A stretch of 17,851 bases of DNA from UBA9732 sp963606545. Lineage in GTDB: Bacteria; Spirochaetota; Spirochaetia; Sphaerochaetales; Sphaerochaetaceae. The position numbers and the translations under genes are program-made. Under the pieces are notes generated by a model. That model searched no databases. It was not told the DNA's origin and worked only from the letters and a program-made list of their open reading frames with translations. The stretch lies in assembly GCA_963606545.1 (NCBI GenBank), contig CAVCYP010000037.1, forward strand, positions 1 to 17,851, written 5' to 3'. The first letter of the stretch is position 1. Every line of letters starts with the position of its first letter. This document shows, in pieces, positions 7,882 through 15,873 of the stretch.

Positions 7882-9180
7882 ATGTCTATTCTTTTTACCA
7901 ATGCAAAAATTGTTGCCACCAAGAATGGTGAGTTTGAGATATTAAAGGATGCCTACTTGGGAGTTGATGGAACTAGAATTGATTATATTGGCACACAGCG
8001 TCCTCACAAAGAGTACACGGAAGAGAAGAATATGTATGACAAACTTCTCCTGCCAGGGCTTGCTAACTGCCACGGCCATACGGCAATGAATCTTTTGCGC
8101 GGAGTTGGAAGTGATTTAAAGCTGATGGACTGGCTTCACCTTATTTGGCCAATTGAGGATAAGATGAGAGACCAAGAGTTTGTCAGTGGAATGGAAATGG
8201 CAATTCTTGAAATGCTGGCCTGTGGAACCACCAGCTTTTGCGATATGTACATGCGTCCAATGATAACTCAAAAGTGTATTGAAGAGAGCGGAATCAAAGC
8301 CAACATTACACGGGTTATGATGGGTGGAAGCAATGACGCAGACTATGAGAGCTTTCCCAACAGGCTTGAGGCGCTTGATTTTTATAAGAACTTTAACGGT
8401 GCTTTTGACGACCGTCTTCATGTAGACTGGAGCGTTCACGCAGAATACACCATTGCAGATAAGATAGCTGAAAACTGGGCTCATGAGATTCAAGAGCTTG
8501 GCGGCCGCCTTCACATCCACCTCTCGGAGACCAAGAAAGAGCAGGAAGAGTGCATCCAAAGAAGGGGCAAGACTGCAACCCAGTGGTTCAATGACTTAGG
8601 ATTTTTCAATGTTCCTTGTTATGCTGCTCACTGTGTGTGGGTCTCTGATGAGGATATGGACATCCTAAAAGAGAAGGGCGTCAGTCCTGTTCACAATCCT
8701 TCCAGCAACCTTAAACTTGGAAGCGGTTTTGCTCCAATTCCTAAAATGCTTGAAAAAGGCCTGAACGTGGCACTTGGAACAGACGGCTGTGCCAGTAACA
8801 ACAATCTCAATATGTTTGAAGAGATGCACCTAGCCTCCATCATCCATAACGGGCTTTCCGGCGACCCAACGCTAATGCAGCCCTCTCAAGTGCTCAAGAT
8901 GGCCACCATCAACGGCGCTAAGCTTCAAGGCCGTCCAGACACCGGAAGCCTAGAAGTAGGCAAGAAAGCCGATCTTCTTGCGCTTAATCTAGATGCTCCA
9001 CATCTGGTTCCAGATTATGACACCCTTGCCTTGATTACGTATTCAGCCCAAGGAAGCGATGTCTGTCTGACCATGGTAGATGGCAAGATTTTATATGAGA
9101 ATGGACAGTTCCTTACCCTGGATAAGGAAAGAATCTTTTACGATTACAAGAAGTCTTGTGACTATCTTTCTAGGTGCTAA
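7882..9180 (+). CDS. mtaD: Amidohydrolase, 5-methylthioadenosine/S-adenosylhomocysteine deaminase type
   Basis: 432 aa. MtaD-type enzymes deaminate methylthioadenosine, S-adenosylhomocysteine or related adenosines in the cytoplasm. The metal site is complete: H64 and H66 (NCHGHTAMNLLRG), H213 (HIHLSET), H250 (AAHCV) and D301 (LGTDGCASNNNLNMFEEM). The C-terminal beta domain ends with the usual LEVGKKADLLALN and MVDGKILYENG. The ATG at 7882 sits 5 nt after AAGGAG (7871-7876). The related chlorohydrolase/guanine deaminase (SsnA, TrzN) group shares the fold, so the substrate is a family-level call. It ends one base before rsmA. Middle and late parts of the gene are much GC-richer than rsmA. Confidence 0.86.
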   Translation: MSILFTNAKIVATKNGEFEILKDAYLGVDGTRIDYIGTQRPHKEYTEEKNMYDKLLLPGLANCHGHTAMNLLRGVGSDLKLMDWLHLIWPIEDKMRDQEFVSGMEMAILEMLACGTTSFCDMYMRPMITQKCIEESGIKANITRVMMGGSNDADYESFPNRLEALDFYKNFNGAFDDRLHVDWSVHAEYTIADKIAENWAHEIQELGGRLHIHLSETKKEQEECIQRRGKTATQWFNDLGFFNVPCYAAHCVWVSDEDMDILKEKGVSPVHNPSSNLKLGSGFAPIPKMLEKGLNVALGTDGCASNNNLNMFEEMHLASIIHNGLSGDPTLMQPSQVLKMATINGAKLQGRPDTGSLEVGKKADLLALNLDAPHLVPDYDTLALITYSAQGSDVCLTMVDGKILYENGQFLTLDKERIFYDYKKSCDYLSRC

Positions 9181-9181
9181 T

Positions 9182-10054
9182 ATGATTTGGGATTTTGATT
9201 ATAGCTCGGTTTCCTCCATAGCAAAACTTCTTGAAGAAAATGGGCTTTCCATGACAAAGAAGTTTGGCCAGAATTTTCTCATTTCACTTCCCGTTTTGGA
9301 CAAGATTGTAGGTCTTTGTGATATTCAACCTGGTAGTAAAGTTTGGGAAGTTGGGCCTGGAATTGGAGCTCTTACTACTAAGCTGCTGCAAAAAGGAGCC
9401 CAGGTCACAGCGTTTGAGATTGACCACGGGTTTTGCAGAATTCTAAGGGAACAGGCTTACGTGGATAATGAAAATTTCACCCTTGTTGAAGGAGATGCCT
9501 TGAAGAACTGGAAGATAGTTTTTGAAAAAGAAGGTATGCCAGATATGATTTGTGCAAACCTGCCCTACAATGTTGGTTCTATCTTCATTGCTTCCTTAAT
9601 TGAACAAAGATGCACTCCCAAAAGAATGGTTTATACCCTTCAAAGTGAAGTGGTTCAGCGCATGTGTGCAGACAGAGGAAGCTCAGAGTATTCGGGCTTC
9701 TCAATTCTTACAAACATTGATTATGTGAACAAAGAAGCCTTCAAGATTAAGGCCGGTTGTTTCTTCCCACCTCCAAATGTGGATAGCTCCGTAGTTCTTA
9801 TGAATAAGAGAGAAAATCCTATAGTTTCAGAGGAAGATGTTAGCTCTCTTATTGTGTTAGTTAGGACTATTTTCTCTCAAAGAAGAAAGACGGTTAAGAA
9901 CAATTTAAAGAGCTTGGGACTGTCTTCAGAGACCCTAGATGAAGTGCTAAAACAGGCTAATATTTCTCTAACTGAAAGGGCTGAAAAATTAGAAACGGAG
10001 CAGTTGATTAACTTGCTTAATGCTCTAAAATACAAACATTGCATAATAAAATAG
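9182..10054 (+). CDS. rsmA: 16S rRNA (adenine1518-N6/adenine1519-N6)-dimethyltransferase
   Basis: 290 aa, slightly long for RsmA/KsgA (about 270). It dimethylates two adjacent adenosines in the 3'-terminal hairpin of 16S rRNA during small-subunit assembly. Motifs: KKFGQNFL near residue 25, the SAM-binding VGPGIGALTTKLL near 60, acidic FEID after the next strand, EGDALKNW near 105, the target-base motif NLPY at 126-129, and FFPPPNVDSSVV near 198. The C-terminal helical domain contains FSQRRKTVKNNLKSLG, a typical rRNA-contact segment. The start at 9182 has AGGTG at 9172-9176 and follows the mtaD stop by one base. Confidence 0.94.
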   Translation: MIWDFDYSSVSSIAKLLEENGLSMTKKFGQNFLISLPVLDKIVGLCDIQPGSKVWEVGPGIGALTTKLLQKGAQVTAFEIDHGFCRILREQAYVDNENFTLVEGDALKNWKIVFEKEGMPDMICANLPYNVGSIFIASLIEQRCTPKRMVYTLQSEVVQRMCADRGSSEYSGFSILTNIDYVNKEAFKIKAGCFFPPPNVDSSVVLMNKRENPIVSEEDVSSLIVLVRTIFSQRRKTVKNNLKSLGLSSETLDEVLKQANISLTERAEKLETEQLINLLNALKYKHCIIK

Positions 10055-10100
10055 GTCTATACATGAATAATAGGCTATCATTTCAATAGGTTGAGTTTTT

Positions 10101-11420
10101 ATGTCCAGTGTTATATTCTCTAATAATATGAAGGTGTTTGTTTATACTTTAGGCTGTAGGCTTAACCAGTGCGAGAGCGAGGCTATTGCTGAGGCTTTTG
10201 AAAAGCACGGACATGAAGTGCTCAAAGAATCTCGTGGTGCTGATTTAATCATAGTAAACACCTGTACTGTCACCAGCAAAGCAGAGCAAAAAGCAAGACG
10301 TATGATTAGGCTTTTTTGCGCTCAGTGTCCAACGTTGGTCACTGGGTGTTATGCCCAAATGAACGGGGATGAGATTGCTGCTCTTTCATCAAATGCTGTT
10401 GTGCTTCCACTTTCTAGAAAATCTGAGCTATTGCGTTTGCCTGAGTTCTTTAATGATAGGATAGGGCTAGAGGTCCTGGAGGTTTTGACTGACTTTGTGC
10501 AAGAGACCCCTCAAGCAGGTTGCACTAACTTTGACTTTGCGCCTATCGGTTTTACGTATCATTGTAGATCTTACTTGAAGGTTCAAGATGGCTGCGATAA
10601 CAATTGCGGGTTCTGTAGAGTTCATGTGGCGCGGGGACGTTCGTCCAGTTTGGAGGCAGAGGTTGCCGTTCAGCGGGCTTTGGAGATTGAAAAGCGCGGT
10701 TATCATGAGATTGTTTTAACTGGCGTTAATCTTTCCATGTATGACCACAAGGGTGCCGGTCTTGGTGGGCTTTTGGAGAAGCTGCTACAGGCTTTGGGGC
10801 CGGATATCAGGATTAGGTTCTCGTCTTTGGAGCCAGATCACATTGATGATAGACTGCTGGAGCAGTTGGGGGATTCGCGGGTTCAGCCTCATTTTCATAT
10901 TCCAATTCAAAGTGCAGCTGACAAGGTGATTAAGCGTATAAACCGGCATTATGACAGCAATCACTTGGATTACGTTATAAATAAGCTAAGAGAAATTAAG
11001 GACGATCCGTTCTTGGCTTGTGATATAATTACTGGGCTTCCGGCTGAGGGAGATGAAGAGTTTAACTTCACAAAGGAATTTCTGGAGCGTCATGGCTTTG
11101 CTATGCTTCACGTTTTCCCGTTTAGCCCTAGGCCTAATACACCACTTGAGAAGGCTAGAGACCGTGCGCCGGAGAGCGTGAGGGACGAGAGAGCTAAGAT
11201 TCTCAGGGATTTGGCTTTGGAATTGAATGGTAAGTATTTGGCTAGACAGGTAGGCAAGCCAGCTGAAGTCATTTTAGAAGAGAAAAAGAAAGGTGCTTGG
11301 TTTGGACTGACTGGAAATTATATGAAAGTTAAGGTCAATGATGTTAAAGATGGTGCTAGGTGTGGAGATTTGGTTCCAGTTGTGATTACTTCTCCGGATA
11401 GCGCAGTTGTGAGACTCTGA
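10101..11420 (+). CDS. mtaB: tRNA (N6-threonylcarbamoyladenosine37-C2)-methylthiotransferase
   Basis: 439 aa radical-SAM methylthiotransferase. MtaB adds the 2-methylthio group to t6A37 of ANN-decoding tRNAs. The N-terminal cluster uses C19 (TLGCRLNQ), C55 (NTCTVT) and C83 (TGCYAQ). The radical-SAM cluster is C165, C169 and C172 (CDNNCGFC), followed by the ARGRSSS segment. The C-terminus resembles a TRAM RNA-binding domain (about residues 385-439). The TLGCRLNQCES opening fits MtaB better than MiaB (which usually has FGCQMN) or RimO. The start at 10101 follows an AGGTTGAG-like site (10087-10094); an internal Met at 10128 lacks one. It lies 46 nt after rsmA and 18 nt before the next gene. Confidence 0.9.
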   Translation: MSSVIFSNNMKVFVYTLGCRLNQCESEAIAEAFEKHGHEVLKESRGADLIIVNTCTVTSKAEQKARRMIRLFCAQCPTLVTGCYAQMNGDEIAALSSNAVVLPLSRKSELLRLPEFFNDRIGLEVLEVLTDFVQETPQAGCTNFDFAPIGFTYHCRSYLKVQDGCDNNCGFCRVHVARGRSSSLEAEVAVQRALEIEKRGYHEIVLTGVNLSMYDHKGAGLGGLLEKLLQALGPDIRIRFSSLEPDHIDDRLLEQLGDSRVQPHFHIPIQSAADKVIKRINRHYDSNHLDYVINKLREIKDDPFLACDIITGLPAEGDEEFNFTKEFLERHGFAMLHVFPFSPRPNTPLEKARDRAPESVRDERAKILRDLALELNGKYLARQVGKPAEVILEEKKKGAWFGLTGNYMKVKVNDVKDGARCGDLVPVVITSPDSAVVRL

Positions 11421-11438
11421 TAGGAGTGGGAGAAACTT

Positions 11439-12336
11439 ATGAGAAAAGATGGCACAAGAGTAAAAGACGCCGATCCAATGTACGCAATTGTTCCTTACGT
11501 TATGGACAAGCGTTATGATGCTATGAATATGATTACGCTGGATATTCCCGTTCAGCCACTAAAAGCTTTCTTGCGCGCAAAGAGACAGGAAGGCAAATAC
11601 GTCAGCCATCTTGGTTTGATTCTTGCGGCTTATCTCAGAACTGCAGCCCAATTTCCTCTTCTAAACCGATTCATAGTAAATAAGAAGATTTACGATAGAA
11701 AAGACTTTGATGTTGCCATGGTAGTCCTCAAAGAAGGGGATGGGGATATGGAAGGCACCATGAGCAAAATCAGGTTTGATTTTAACGATACCATTTTCCA
11801 GGTTCAGGAAAAGATTGATGCCTATATTTCTGAAAATAAGAAAGAAAAGAGCAAAAATGATACAGACAAGCTCATTAAAAAGCTTTTGAAGGTCCCAGGT
11901 CTTGCAAACTTTGGTGTAGGCCTTTTCAAATGGCTGGACCGCAGGGGGCTTCTTCCTGCAAGTGTCATAAAGGCAAGCCCGTTTCACACGAGTTTGACAA
12001 TTTCTAACCTTGCAAGTATCAAGACCAACCATATTTATCACCACTGCTACGAGTTTGGAACCACGAGTGTTTTTATCACCATGGGAAATACCAGAGAAGT
12101 TCCTATGAGAGTGAAAGGCGAGATTGTTTTCAAGACTTGCTTGCCTCTTGGGGTTGTCATGGATGAAAGAATTTGTAGTGGACACTATTTTGCATCTGCT
12201 TTCCAGTGCATTAAACACTATCTGACAGATCCATCGCTATTGGAAAAATCTTTAGAAGAGGAACTGGCGGAGAAGGCTGCTGCAGAGAAGGCTGCTGAAA
12301 AAGAGGAAATCAAAAGTGGAGAAACAGAGACTGTTC
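11439..12336 (+). CDS. Stand-alone 2-oxoacid dehydrogenase E2-like acyltransferase homologue (3' end lost in gap)
   Basis: About 299 residues are visible before the run of N. The sequence resembles the small family annotated as 2-oxo acid dehydrogenase subunit E2, a chloramphenicol-acetyltransferase-like fold, with signatures IVPYVMDKRYDAMNMIT, VSHLGLILAAYLRT, FPLLNRFIVNKKIY, FGTTSVFITMG and PLGVVMDERICSGHYF. There is no lipoyl domain or E1/E3-binding region, and no E1 or E3 gene nearby. Where catalytic members have HxxxDG the sequence reads DERICSG, so the usual His and Asp are absent and the activity is unknown. The visible C-terminus turns into an Ala/Glu/Lys-rich, probably helical tail from about residue 270. 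The start follows GGGAGA at 11428-11433. The stop must lie inside the gap. Confidence 0.75.
12270..12299 (+). repeat. Two tandem 15-bp units in the E2-like tail
   Basis: The unit GAGAAGGCTGCTGCA (12270-12284) is followed directly by GAGAAGGCTGCTGAA (12285-12299), one mismatch, encoding EKAAA then EKAAE. It lies 37 bases before the assembly gap. Confidence 0.85.
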
Positions 12337-12964
12337 NNNNNNNNNNNNNNNNNNNNNNNNNNNNNNNNNNNNNNNNNNNNNNNNNNNNNNNNNNNNNNNN
12401 NNNNNNNNNNNNNNNNNNNNNNNNNNNNNNNNNNNNNNNNNNNNNNNNNNNNNNNNNNNNNNNNNNNNNNNNNNNNNNNNNNNNNNNNNNNNNNNNNNNN
12501 NNNNNNNNNNNNNNNNNNNNNNNNNNNNNNNNNNNNNNNNNNNNNNNNNNNNNNNNNNNNNNNNNNNNNNNNNNNNNNNNNNNNNNNNNNNNNNNNNNNN
12601 NNNNNNNNNNNNNNNNNNNNNNNNNNNNNNNNNNNNNNNNNNNNNNNNNNNNNNNNNNNNNNNNNNNNNNNNNNNNNNNNNNNNNNNNNNNNNNNNNNNN
12701 NNNNNNNNNNNNNNNNNNNNNNNNNNNNNNNNNNNNNNNNNNNNNNNNNNNNNNNNNNNNNNNNNNNNNNNNNNNNNNNNNNNNNNNNNNNNNNNNNNNN
12801 NNNNNNNNNNNNNNNNNNNNNNNNNNNNNNNNNNNNNNNNNNNNNNNNNNNNNNNNNNNNNNNNNNNNNNNNNNNNNNNNNNNNNNNNNNNNNNNNNNNN
12901 NNNNNNNNNNNNNNNNNNNNNNNNNNNNNNNNNNNNNNNNNNNNNNNNNNNNNNNNNNNNNNNN
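12337..12964. other. Assembly gap (628 N)
   Basis: Unresolved bases. By the flanks it must contain the end of the E2-like gene and the start and catalytic core of birA. If the gap length is real, about 190-200 residues of BirA plus a short E2 tail would fit, implying a BirA without an N-terminal DNA-binding domain. The length may be only an estimate. Confidence 0.95.
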
Positions 12965-13173
12965 CAGGAAAAGCTTCAGAAAACTGGCTAGAGGAGTACA
13001 AAAGCTCTAGCACAATTTTAGGAAACAAAGTAAAAGTACTTCAGGCTGGTACGGTAGTAGCAGAGGGAACAGCGGTTTCCATTGACGACCAGTGCCACCT
13101 GCATGTTATAACAAGTGATGCAAAAGAGATGGTCTTATCCACTGGAGAAGTCAGTGTGAGAAACCAGCTTTGA
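12965..13173 (+). CDS. birA: Biotin-[acetyl-CoA-carboxylase] ligase, C-terminal part
   Basis: Only the last 69 residues are visible (first complete codon at 12967). They match the end of the BirA catalytic domain and its small C-terminal SH3-like domain: WLEEYKSSSTILGNKVKVL, then VVAEGTAVSIDDQCHLHVI, and the closing LSTGEVSVRN, which corresponds to the GGEISLR-type ending of BirA. The enzyme attaches biotin to the carrier protein of acyl-CoA carboxylases through biotinyl-AMP. Whether an N-terminal repressor helix-turn-helix is present cannot be seen because the 5' part lies in the gap. argS starts 17 nt after its stop. Confidence 0.78.
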
Positions 13174-13190
13174 TGCTTTAGAGGTAAACT

Positions 13191-15020
13191 ATGATTAACA
13201 AAGAAGAATGGAAAGCTCTGGTACAGGCAAGGCTTCAGAATATGTATGAAAAAAGTGGCCATGAAGGAACAATTCAGGCCGTTGTAATGCAGGTTCCACC
13301 AAAACCAGAGATGGGAGATTTGGCATTTCCACTCTTTGCTTATGCAAAGGCTTTTTCTAAGGCTCCAAACCTTCTAGCACAGGAGCTTACAGCGGACATC
13401 AATGCTCTTGAAAACAAGCCAGACGGTGAGGCTTTTGCTCTTGGTCCTTATATGAATGTAAGAGTAAACATGGATAATGTTGTAAGTCAGCTTTATCAAG
13501 ATATCGCCAACAAAAAGGAAGCTTTTGGAAAATCAAATCTTCTCAACAATAAGAAGGTTATGATTGAGTTTAGCTGTCCAAACACAAATAAACCTCTGCA
13601 TCTAGGTCACGTAAGAAACGACTGTATTGGTCAGAGTATGAGCCAAATTCTTAAAGCCTGTGGTGCAAATGTTATGAAGGTTAACCTCATCAACAACCGT
13701 GGTGTTCATATTTGTAAATCCATGCTTGCCTATAAGCTTTTTGGAAATGGCGAGACTCCAGAAAGCTCTGGAATCAAAGGGGACCATCTTGTAGGAAACT
13801 ACTATGTCCGTTTTGCTCAATGGGAAGCTGAAGAGCTTAAAAAAGACACAGAAGCCAACCTTGCAGCTGGAATGAATGAAGAAGAGGCAAAGGCTCAGGC
13901 TAAGAAAAATAACAAGCCAGATCTTGAAGCCCAGGCAATGCTTAGAAAGTGGGAGCAGGGAGACCCTGAAGTGCTCAGCCTGTGGAAACTGATGAACGGC
14001 TGGACCCTTGACGGCGTAGCTCAAACCTATGAGCGCACAGGAATTAGCTTTGATAAGTACTACTATGAAAGCGATACTTACAAACTTGGTAAGGACAAGG
14101 TACTTGAAGGTCTTGAGCGAGGCATCTTCCAGAAAGCAGAAGACGGCTCTATCTTCATTGATAACTCGGACATCGGGCTAGATAAGAAGATTTTGCTTCG
14201 TAAAGACGGCACCTCAATTTATATCACCCAGGACATTGGTACGGCTATCAACCGCCACGAAGATTGGCCTTTTGACAGCTTGATTTATGTTGTTGCCAGC
14301 GAGCAGAACTACCACTTTAAGGTGCTCTTCCACGTGCTGGATAAGCTGGGCTACTCCTGGGCCAAAGACCTCCACCATCTCTCCTACGGCATGGTTTTCC
14401 TCCCAGAAGGCAAGATGAAGAGCCGCGAAGGCACCGTGGTTGACGCCGACGAGCTCATCCAGACTCTCACAGACATGGCTAAGGCTGAAATCCTAGAGAA
14501 GGGTCGTGAAGCTGACCTGGACAACGTGGACAATACCGCCTACAAGATTGCCCTTGGTGCTTTGAACTACTATATCCTGCAGTTCAACCCCACCAAAGAC
14601 TTTGTCTTCAATCCTAAAGAATCGCTGTCCTTCAACGGCAACACTGGACCTTACCTGCAGTACATGGGCGCCCGAATCTCCTCCATGCTTAGAAAGTATG
14701 AAGAAGTCAAAGACCAGTACGAAAGCATTGCCTTTAATCCTGCAGTCCTCTGTCTTGAAGACGAGCGCGAAATGCTCAAAACGCTTACTTCCTTCCCTGA
14801 AGTCGTCGCCAAGGCCTGCAAACAGTACGATCCAAGCGTCATTTGCGCCTACCTGTACGACCTCTCCAAACGCTTCTCCCACTGGTACCACGACAATCAG
14901 ATTCTCAAAGCCGATACTCCTGAGCTTATCAAAGCAAGAGTCTTGCTCTGTCAGATGGTTCTCCAGGTAATGAAGAATGCTTTTGACTTAGTAGGTATCC
15001 CATTCCTTGAGAAGATGTAA
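13191..15020 (+). CDS. argS: Arginyl-tRNA synthetase
   Basis: 609 aa class I aminoacyl-tRNA synthetase that charges tRNA-Arg. The N-terminal additional domain (about residues 1-100) includes PPKPEMGDLAFPLF. The HIGH motif is HLGH at 137-140 in PNTNKPLHLGHVRND, and the KMSKS equivalent is KMKSREG at 408-414. A C-terminal DALR-type anticodon-binding domain starts around residue 490 (GNTGPYLQYMGARISSML) and includes YDLSKRFSHWYHDN. The start has AGAGG at 13180-13184. Base composition changes strongly inside the gene: by hand count 13501-13560 is 19/60 G+C, while 14401-14460 is 37/60. No strong terminator follows before the opposing DUF3800 gene. Confidence 0.96.
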   Translation: MINKEEWKALVQARLQNMYEKSGHEGTIQAVVMQVPPKPEMGDLAFPLFAYAKAFSKAPNLLAQELTADINALENKPDGEAFALGPYMNVRVNMDNVVSQLYQDIANKKEAFGKSNLLNNKKVMIEFSCPNTNKPLHLGHVRNDCIGQSMSQILKACGANVMKVNLINNRGVHICKSMLAYKLFGNGETPESSGIKGDHLVGNYYVRFAQWEAEELKKDTEANLAAGMNEEEAKAQAKKNNKPDLEAQAMLRKWEQGDPEVLSLWKLMNGWTLDGVAQTYERTGISFDKYYYESDTYKLGKDKVLEGLERGIFQKAEDGSIFIDNSDIGLDKKILLRKDGTSIYITQDIGTAINRHEDWPFDSLIYVVASEQNYHFKVLFHVLDKLGYSWAKDLHHLSYGMVFLPEGKMKSREGTVVDADELIQTLTDMAKAEILEKGREADLDNVDNTAYKIALGALNYYILQFNPTKDFVFNPKESLSFNGNTGPYLQYMGARISSMLRKYEEVKDQYESIAFNPAVLCLEDEREMLKTLTSFPEVVAKACKQYDPSVICAYLYDLSKRFSHWYHDNQILKADTPELIKARVLLCQMVLQVMKNAFDLVGIPFLEKM

Positions 15021-15048
15021 GCTAGGTTTATAGAACTATTTACTTCAA

Positions 15049-15731
15049 TTATTTGAATTCTGCGCGTTTTGTAATTACGTAATATTTTCTGTAAAAGGAA
15101 ACATGGTTTTTAAAGAAGTATGTCTCACTGTTTGAAAGGTTTCCTTTATCCTTGTATTTTTCTTCGATTAAACAAAGTGTACAAAAAAGGTCTGCAACCT
15201 GGAAGAGTTTGTAATTTATAGGTTCAACCTTTCTGAATGTGATATGTGGCAATAAAACAGAAAGAGCTGAAGTCAAAGTTAATGTAATCTCACCCTGTCT
15301 CCATTATCGTAATAAACTTTTATCTCATCAAAGGAGTTGAAATATTCCATGTTGTCTGTAAAAAACCTTGAAATATCACGAGCCAATGTGGAAATCAAGG
15401 AGATTTTGTCTTTAAGCTGTCTTTTCTTGTAAAAGAACGTTTTTTGCTTTATGGGGCTTTTCCTTGTAAAGTATACAAGAGCATCAAATAATTTGTGTTT
15501 GTCTTCAGGAGTTAAGTTTTGATATACTTCTTCGCTTCTAATTATGGGTTCCGTATGAACACAATGATTTGGGAATCCAATGTAATCTAAATAAGTATTC
15601 ATGTTTTTTACTTGGTCTGTTATATCATTTGCTTGATCATGAAAGACAAATGAAACCAAATAATAGGGTGAAACCTTACTTTTCATATCAAAGTGTCCGG
15701 ATTCATCTACAAAAATACTTAGCTCTTTCAT
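15049..15731 (-). pseudogene. DUF3800 family gene, split by a frameshift
   Basis: The 5' piece (15731-15279, 150 aa) starts MKELSIFVDESGHFDM, the signature acidic opening of DUF3800, and reaches IKVYYDNGDRV before a TAA. The 3' piece (75 aa as an ATG frame, to 15049) continues the family in the next frame: HITFRKVEPINYKLFQVADLFCTL, then SNSETYFFKNHVSFYRKYY. Joining the two by one inserted base near 15286-15292 gives a protein of about 230 aa, the usual DUF3800 length. DUF3800 proteins have a predicted RNase H-like fold, have no settled function, and are often found near mobile or defence genes. The start has AGG at about 15738-15740. It could be a recent pseudogene, a sequencing error, or less likely a programmed frameshift. 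Confidence 0.8.
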
Positions 15732-15740
15732 AGTTGCCTA

Positions 15741-15771
15741 AATAAAAAAATTGGCCGAAAATTTTTCGGCC
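15741..15771 (-). terminator. Intrinsic terminator downstream of tetR
   Basis: GGCCGAAAA (15753-15761) and TTTTCGGCC (15763-15771) are perfect 9-bp arms around one base. Read on the minus strand, the stem is followed by AATTTTTTTATTT (15752-15740). It would end tetR transcription. It lies just 10 nt or so before the DUF3800 start, so that gene would need readthrough or its own promoter within the 130 nt upstream. Confidence 0.75.
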
Positions 15772-15776
15772 TGTGG

Positions 15777-15821
15777 GTGGACCAAGGCTTCCGCCAGTCC
15801 TAAACCAATTGCTTGGTCTAC
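15777..15821 (-). ncRNA. Candidate structured RNA element upstream of the terminator
   Basis: On the minus strand, GTAGACCAA(G) (15821-15812) pairs with (C)TTGGTCCAC (15786-15777), 9-10 bp with one wobble. Inside, GGC-GGAA-GCC (15794-15785) forms a 3-bp hairpin with a GNRA tetraloop that could stack on the outer stem, leaving a 17-nt bulge. Five bases later comes the terminator stem. The whole (15821-15741) could be a small RNA, a tetR 3' UTR element, or one copy of a dispersed repeat. No family was recognised. Confidence 0.3.
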
Positions 15822-15873
15822 TAAAAATTTAACAAAAAGTAGTCTATAAAGCAAGAAAAAAGAGTACTAAGAA

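Noticed and set aside
10038..10063. Promoter for mtaB (TTGCAT and TATACA)
   Set aside because: The spacer is only 13 bp; transcription from upstream is more likely.
15044..15057. TTCAA/TTGAA hairpin after argS as terminator
   Set aside because: Only 5 bp and AT-rich, no T tract.
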